This document shows positions 28,235-32,673 of a stretch of 32,673 nucleotides of DNA, piece by piece; within the stretch, counting starts at the first letter, position 1, and each line of letters begins with the position of its first letter. The notes beneath the pieces are model-generated. The model was not told the DNA's origin and did not search any database. It saw only the letters and a program-made list of their open reading frames with translations. The position numbers were made by a program, and so were the translations under genes. Source of the stretch: Rhodobacterales bacterium 56_14_T64 (lineage in GTDB: Bacteria > Pseudomonadota > Alphaproteobacteria > Rhodobacterales > Rhodobacteraceae); contig MAAY01000111.1 of the NCBI GenBank assembly GCA_002162795.1, positions 30,663-63,335 on the forward strand, given 5' to 3'.

Positions 28235-28248
28235 TTGCGCTAGGTCAA
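28235..28248 (+). promoter_or_regulatory. FNR/NNR-like box upstream of the SulP gene
   Basis: TTGCGCTAGGTCAA has the same left half as the box before nosC and a right half GTCAA, one base from the ATCAA consensus. Its centre is only about 30 bases before the SulP start codon, too close for standard -41.5 activation with a leader. Repression or use by another start are possibilities. Confidence 0.5.
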
Positions 28249-28271
28249 AAAAACCCACGAAAGGTAAATGC

Positions 28272-29993
28272 ATGATGACCCGCTATTTCCCCATTCTGAC
28301 CTGGTCTCGCACTTACACCCGCGATACGTTTTTCAACGATGCTGTTGCAGCTGTGATTGTCACGATCATGCTGATCCCGCAGTCACTCGCTTACGCCTTG
28401 CTGGCTGGTCTGCCGCCTGAAGTCGGTCTTTACGCGTCTATCGCACCGCTGCTGTTGTACACGTTGTTCGGCACATCGATGACGTTGGCTGTTGGCCCCG
28501 TTGCCGTGGCGTCGCTTATGACCGCGGCTGCGATTGGCAATCTAGTGGCGCAGGGAACTCCGGAATACCTTGGTGCGGCGATCCTGCTTGCCCTGCTGTC
28601 TGGGCTGATGTTGTTGACAATGGGGCTGGCGCGGCTTGGGTTTCTGGCCAACTTCCTGAGCCACCCGGTGATCTCTGGCTTCATCACCGCGTCAGGTCTG
28701 ATCATCGCACTCAGCCAGCTCAAGCATATTCTTGGCGTAAGAGCCGGCGGTCATAACCTGGTTGAATTAGGTCGGGAAATCGGTGCTCAGGTGACCAGCA
28801 TCAATGGCCCCACTTTTGTCATTGGAGCCAGCACGGTGGTCTTTCTCTACTGGGTTCGGGGCAACTTGAAGCCTTTGTTGATGCGTTTTGGCCTGAGCGA
28901 AAAACTGGCCAGCAGCCTAGCGAAAACCGGCCCGGTTCTGGCCGTGGTCGTGACCACATCGGTGGTTTGGGTATTCTCGCTGGAAGCGCAGGGCGTTGCA
29001 ATTGTGGGTCATGTTCCTTCGGGCTTGCCGACCCCAACGTTGCCGGGATTTGACGCGAGCCTCTGGAAGCAACTGGCTTTGCCCGCCTTGCTGATATCCA
29101 TTGTTGGTTATGTCGAAACGGTCTCTGTCGCGCAAACTCTGGCCGCGAAACGTCGCCAGCGCATAGACCCGGACCAAGAGCTGATTGCCCTAGGGGCCGC
29201 AAATATTGGATCGTCGATTTCGGGTGGCTTCGCGGTAACCGGCGGATTTTCGCGTTCGGTGGTGAACCATGATGCCGGGGCGCAAACCCCTGCGGCCGGG
29301 GCCTATACAGCCATCGCCATCGCCCTTGCGACCCTGTTCTTGACACCGCTGCTGCATTACTTGCCAAAGGCAACCCTAGCAGCGACAATCATGGTGGCTG
29401 TTTTATCGCTGATTGATCTGGGTGCCATCAAACAGATCTGGGCCTATTCAAAATCCGATTTCAGCGCCATGCTCGCAACCATACTGGTGACGCTGGGCTT
29501 CGGGGTCGAACTTGGTATTGCAACAGGTGTTTGTCTTTCGTTGGTGTTGTATCTGCACCGCACATCTCGTCCGCATTATGCCATCGTCGGGCAAATCCCT
29601 GGCACAGAACATTTCCGCAATATTTTGCGTCACGATGTGGTGCTGACCCCAGGCGTTTTGTCGATCCGGATAGACGAGAGCCTGTATTTTCCAAACGCTC
29701 GATTTCTGGAAGACACCATCAACGATGAAGTCGCGAAAGACCCGTTGTTAAAACACGTCGTACTGATGTGTTCGGCCGTGAACTACATTGATGCATCGGC
29801 GCTTGAAAGCCTCGAGATGATCAACCAGCGTCTTCAGGACAATGGCCTGACGCTGCATCTGAGCGAGGTCAAAGGACCGGTAATGGACCGGCTTCAAAAC
29901 ACACACTTCCTGTCGGAGCTGTCCGGCGAAATTTTTCTGCATCAATATGAAGCGGCTTGCCGACTAAAGCTGGCCAAGTCGCCAACCAATTAA
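28272..29993 (+). CDS. SulP family anion transporter with STAS domain
   Basis: Inner-membrane transporter for an inorganic anion (sulfate, bicarbonate or similar). The 573 residues have the SulP signature near the N-terminus (VTIMLIPQSLAYALLAGLPP, then EVGLYASIAPLLLYTLFGTS), about a dozen hydrophobic segments, and AVTGGFSRSVVNHDAGAQTP in the core. A C-terminal STAS domain (about 450-560) ends the protein, with VLMCSAVNYIDASALESLEM resembling anti-sigma antagonist folds. The start MMTRYF has AAAGG upstream; the second Met is equally possible. It is followed 79 bases later by a Na+/H+ antiporter on the same strand. Marine BicA-type SulP proteins are Na+-driven bicarbonate importers, which would fit that neighbour, but substrate is not determinable here. 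Confidence 0.9.
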   Translation: MMTRYFPILTWSRTYTRDTFFNDAVAAVIVTIMLIPQSLAYALLAGLPPEVGLYASIAPLLLYTLFGTSMTLAVGPVAVASLMTAAAIGNLVAQGTPEYLGAAILLALLSGLMLLTMGLARLGFLANFLSHPVISGFITASGLIIALSQLKHILGVRAGGHNLVELGREIGAQVTSINGPTFVIGASTVVFLYWVRGNLKPLLMRFGLSEKLASSLAKTGPVLAVVVTTSVVWVFSLEAQGVAIVGHVPSGLPTPTLPGFDASLWKQLALPALLISIVGYVETVSVAQTLAAKRRQRIDPDQELIALGAANIGSSISGGFAVTGGFSRSVVNHDAGAQTPAAGAYTAIAIALATLFLTPLLHYLPKATLAATIMVAVLSLIDLGAIKQIWAYSKSDFSAMLATILVTLGFGVELGIATGVCLSLVLYLHRTSRPHYAIVGQIPGTEHFRNILRHDVVLTPGVLSIRIDESLYFPNARFLEDTINDEVAKDPLLKHVVLMCSAVNYIDASALESLEMINQRLQDNGLTLHLSEVKGPVMDRLQNTHFLSELSGEIFLHQYEAACRLKLAKSPTN

Positions 29994-30072
29994 GGGGTAT
30001 CTGGTGCGGTTTTGTGGATTGGCCCCTTGGGTCGCGGATGCTATCAAAACTTATTGATCGGACAGGACCGCC

Positions 30073-31326
30073 ATGTCACTTCTTCAAATTGCATCGCTTC
30101 TAATTGTACTGGCCGGAGCCTTCGGGGCCATAAATTATCTTTTCCTACGGCTGCCATCTTCAATCGGTATCCTTGTCGTGGCGCTTTTGGCGTCTTTTGT
30201 GGTTATCGCCACAGACGCTATTTTCCCGTCCCTGACGGTCGAGGAACAGATCCGCGCGCAAGTGCTGGAACTGGATTTTTCTGATGCGCTGTTAGAGGGC
30301 ATGCTTGGCCTTTTGCTCTTTGCTGGCGCATTACACGTTAAGCTTTCGGATCTTCGCAAGTCCTGGCTTGTGATATTTTTGATGGCGACAATTGGTGTAG
30401 CTATCTCAACAGCAATCGTCGGATTTGGCTTTAGCTGGATCACTGGCATGCCGCTGATGGTGGCGCTGGTATTTGGCGCGCTGATTTCACCCACCGACCC
30501 GGTGGCGGTGTTGGGTGTGCTGCGCGAGGCGGATCTGCCGAAATCGCTGGAAACCAAGATCGCTGGTGAAAGTCTCTTTAACGATGGCGTTGGTTATGTG
30601 GTTTTCCTCGTGCTTGTAGGGCTCGCCTTTCCTTCTGGTGATCAACATGCCGCAGGCCTTGCAGATGCTGCGCTGCTGTTCTTGAGAGAAGTGCTGGGCG
30701 GGGCGACCCTGGGTCTTGTTCTTGGCTGGCTGACTTTCCGGGTCATGCGACTGATTGACGACTATTCACTAGAAGTACTCATTACCCTTGGTCTTGCCTT
30801 CGGTGGCTACGAACTGGCCGTGTGGCTCCACGTATCGGCCCCGATCATGGCGGTGTGTGCGGGGCTTCTGATCGGCGATATTGGGGCCAAACACGGCATG
30901 TCCGAGGAAACCCGCGAATATGTCGAATCCTTCTGGAAACTGGTGGACGAAATTCTCAATGCGGTGCTGTTCCTGATGATCGGCTTTGAGGTCTTTGCCG
31001 TGGCTTTTGAGGCGGATTTCTTGATCACGGGTTTCATGGCCATCGGTCTTGCCCTGCTGGCAAGGCTGGCGGCTGTTTCGATCCCGGTGTTGGTGTTAAA
31101 ACCCATCCGCACATTCAGTAAGGGCGTGATTCCGATCATGACATGGGGCGGTCTGAAGGGCGGTATTTCCGTTGCGCTGGCGCTGTCACTGCCCGACAGC
31201 GAATGGAAGCCTCTGATCCTGACCGTCACCTATACCGTCGTGATCTTTTCCATCATTGTGCAGGGTTTGACCGTGACCCGATTAGTCGAGCGGGTCGGGC
31301 GCGCGCCGCAATTGCCCAGTGATTGA
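30073..31326 (+). CDS. CPA1/NhaP-type Na+(K+)/H+ antiporter
   Basis: Cation:proton exchanger of 417 residues with about twelve hydrophobic helices. Family motifs are LLLFAGALHVKLSDLRK (about 79-95), FGALISPTDPVAVLGVLREA (about 134-153) and the ion-binding GESLFNDGVGYVVF (about 165-178), where N-D marks electroneutral CPA1/NhaP exchangers; WGGLKGGISVALALSLP lies near the end. AGGA precedes the ATG. The upstream SulP gene on the same strand suggests a pair in which the antiporter maintains the Na+ gradient or pH for anion uptake; this is inference from adjacency. Confidence 0.92.
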   Translation: MSLLQIASLLIVLAGAFGAINYLFLRLPSSIGILVVALLASFVVIATDAIFPSLTVEEQIRAQVLELDFSDALLEGMLGLLLFAGALHVKLSDLRKSWLVIFLMATIGVAISTAIVGFGFSWITGMPLMVALVFGALISPTDPVAVLGVLREADLPKSLETKIAGESLFNDGVGYVVFLVLVGLAFPSGDQHAAGLADAALLFLREVLGGATLGLVLGWLTFRVMRLIDDYSLEVLITLGLAFGGYELAVWLHVSAPIMAVCAGLLIGDIGAKHGMSEETREYVESFWKLVDEILNAVLFLMIGFEVFAVAFEADFLITGFMAIGLALLARLAAVSIPVLVLKPIRTFSKGVIPIMTWGGLKGGISVALALSLPDSEWKPLILTVTYTVVIFSIIVQGLTVTRLVERVGRAPQLPSD

Positions 31327-31778
31327 TAGGTCATTCATAAGGTCCTGATCGATCAACCTTTTGGTGGAAAACCTAGTTAACTCACATTGGGCGTGTTCTC
31401 GTGGAATTTGAAGGGAGGGGCAGCTCGATTGCTGCTGTTAGGCAGGGCATTCAGTGATCAACCGCGTCCAGCCTCCGATATCGCATGGTCTCCGCCTTTT
31501 CTATCTTATGCTGCGCTGAGCGTTGAGGGAGTGGAGTGCATTTAGGACGGTCTCAGAGGTGGTTTAAGGCGACCGCGGCCACGGCCCAATGACAAGCAAG
31601 CGTGGATCGCAGCCCTTGGGCTAGGCCGCGCTGGGGCTGCAGCCATTCGACGGAACCGTCTTTGTGATTTGAGCAGGATCGGTTTCTCCTTTTGCAAGAC
31701 TGGTGATGGCTGGTTAGTGTTGGTCGGTCAGGGTCCCGCATTCGCGAATGAACCTGCAAAAATGATTGGATCTAGAAT
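31327..31778. other. Gene-free stretch upstream of the bactofilin gene
   Basis: A 452-base region without a supportable gene. Bases 31337-31360 contain AAGGT...ACCTTTT around TGATCGATCA, a possible weak terminator for the antiporter gene. Bases about 31550-31700 are markedly GC-rich, unlike the rest. On the minus strand they contain AAAGGAGAAACC, but no good start or recognisable product follows. The segment could be a fragment of a dispersed or mobile sequence; this is not provable from the window. Confidence 0.4.
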
Positions 31779-32132
31779 ATGTCGAACCCAACACCGAGCG
31801 ATGAGCAAACCAGTGAGGCCGGACACGGCGGGCGCTCCCATATATGCTCAGGCTCCAAGATAACCGGGGATCTCGAGTTTCCGGGGCTAGTCGAGGTGCT
31901 CGGCCGCATTGATGGTCAGCTTGCCGCAGACGCCGTCGTTATTGGCGAACAGGGTGAAGTCGAAGGCAGCATCACGGCAAGGACCATAGCCATCAAGGGC
32001 AAGGTGAAGGGGGAGATCACTGGAGAATCCGTTACGCTGCACACCGGTTCACAGATGAGCGGAGAGATCACGTATCAACAGCTTGTTGTGGAGGCTGGCG
32101 CTCGGGTCGATGGTCGCATTCACAGGGCATAA
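31779..32132 (+). CDS. Bactofilin (polymer-forming cytoskeletal protein)
   Basis: A 117-residue protein of the bactofilin family, whose members polymerise without nucleotide into membrane-associated filaments that organise cell shape, stalks or cell-wall enzymes. A flexible N-terminus (MSNPTPSDEQTSEAGHGGRS) precedes a beta-helical core made of short repeats with G-x-I/V or G-x-L steps: SKITGDLEFPGLVEVLGRID, VIGEQGEVEGSITA and IKGKVKGEITGESVTLHTGS (each a separate stretch). The core is short compared with many bactofilins and the protein has almost no C-terminal tail. No strong ribosome binding site is visible. Neighbours give no hint of its partner; peptidase or cell-wall genes that often flank bactofilins are absent here. 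Confidence 0.88.
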   Translation: MSNPTPSDEQTSEAGHGGRSHICSGSKITGDLEFPGLVEVLGRIDGQLAADAVVIGEQGEVEGSITARTIAIKGKVKGEITGESVTLHTGSQMSGEITYQQLVVEAGARVDGRIHRA

Positions 32133-32258
32133 AGTGGACGCCTGAATGTTGAATCAAGTCCCGTCTGATCGAATGAGATGGGCTCTAGTGAAGTGGTTCA
32201 TCCATCGAATAGGTCATCTCGCCTCGGTTGAAAGCACGTGATTATTGATCCGCTGGTA
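32133..32258. other. Short convergent gap
   Basis: 126 bases between the convergent bactofilin and GntR-type genes. I see no stable hairpin with a T-run and no small gene. Confidence 0.3.
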
Positions 32259-32673
32259 TCAGTATCCGATATGGGTGCGTTGGATGAAACCAATGGTGGC
32301 GACGTCACCATGCTCCAAAGCTTTGTTGATATCCTCAAGTTCCGCCACCAACGCCTGTGCCACCTCAGCGCCCATCTGGAGACTTACTTGGTACCATGTG
32401 CTTGCTGACTGAAAATATGTCTGCCACCAGAACGATCGTAGCGTATTGTTGCCAATTAAGTCGGCGATCAGGCCGTGCAGACGGTGGTTGATCTCGACAT
32501 AACGTCGGGGATCAAAATCTTGGAGTAATGCCTGAGCCGCATGCAGCAAGGATTGCCCGCGTTCGCAGTCAGTTTCGGTAATCGCCCGTGGAGACTTGGT
32601 GCCAATTAACTTGGCCAATTCCAGTCGCATGTCATAGACATGGCGTATCTGCGCAGCGGAAAGCGCCACCACC
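32259..32673 (-). CDS. GntR/FadR-subfamily regulator, C-terminal FCD domain (5' end cut by window edge)
   Basis: The frame enters from the right edge and ends at 32259. The visible 138 residues form the helical FCD ligand-binding domain of FadR-type GntR regulators: IRHVYDMRLELAKLIG, then DPRRYVEINHRLHGLIADLIGNNTL (two pieces, with the metal-site D and H), and the end ALEHGDVATIGFIQRTHIGY, whose final H is the usual third metal ligand. The N-terminal winged helix-turn-helix (about 80 residues) must lie beyond the window. These regulators usually control sugar-acid, amino-acid or fatty-acid genes; the target is not in view. Confidence 0.85.
   Translation of the reverse strand, partial: VVALSAAQIRHVYDMRLELAKLIGTKSPRAITETDCERGQSLLHAAQALLQDFDPRRYVEINHRLHGLIADLIGNNTLRSFWWQTYFQSASTWYQVSLQMGAEVAQALVAELEDINKALEHGDVATIGFIQRTHIGY

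Noticed and set aside
31553-31759. Minus-strand frame of 68 codons upstream of the bactofilin gene
   Set aside because: No start signal and no recognised domain; kept only as part of the unexplained gap.

Overview
The window is a GC-rich stretch of an alphaproteobacterial chromosome, most likely Rhodobacterales (Roseobacter group). Three things suggest this: the chain yajC-secD-secF / Mth938-like gene / ccmABCDG (helABCDX in Rhodobacter naming) / acnA / DUF1223; the nosCRZDFYLX gene order; and a membrane-anchored pentapeptide-type protein of a kind common in that group. Taxonomy is inferred from gene content only.

Left part (1-11.3 kb): the N-terminal two thirds of serS (minus) runs off the left edge. 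A palindromic intergenic element follows, then an AT-rich membrane protein gene and an MscS-type channel gene (both minus). Divergently, a long plus-strand run begins: the preprotein translocase accessory genes yajC-secD-secF, a TSUP/TauE exporter, an Mth938-like protein, and cytochrome c maturation genes ccmA, ccmB, ccmC, ccmD (only 52 codons) and ccmG. ccmE, ccmF and ccmH are not in this window.

Middle part (11.3-18.4 kb): minus-strand genes for a DOPA-dioxygenase-like protein and aconitase AcnA (with a clear intrinsic terminator). A plus-strand DUF1223 thioredoxin-like protein is divergent from acnA. Then come minus-strand genes for an LpxL/HtrB-like acyltransferase, a FliG-like protein with no flagellar neighbours, a secreted TPR protein and a 51-residue secreted peptide. 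The last two share a C-x5-W-D-x5-C motif.

Right part (18.4-27.9 kb): a complete nitrous oxide reductase operon nosC-R-Z-D-F-Y-L-X, preceded by an FNR/NNR-type box. NosZ is the Tat-exported clade I type. NosR, and the NosX flavin transferase presumed to flavinylate it, supply electrons. NosD/F/Y and the copper lipoprotein NosL assemble the CuZ centre. The operon would allow respiration of N2O; nir and nor genes are not in the window.

Right end (27.9-32.7 kb): a small reading frame with a good ribosome binding site but an in-frame amber codon, a second FNR/NNR-like box, a SulP anion transporter, a CPA1/NhaP Na+/H+ antiporter, a 450-base stretch without a gene, a bactofilin, and the ligand-binding half of a GntR/FadR-type regulator cut by the right edge. 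No tRNA, rRNA, CRISPR array or intact insertion sequence was seen. The least explained items are the amber-interrupted small gene with the adjacent box, the cysteine-motif secreted pair, the isolated divergent FliG, and NosC.
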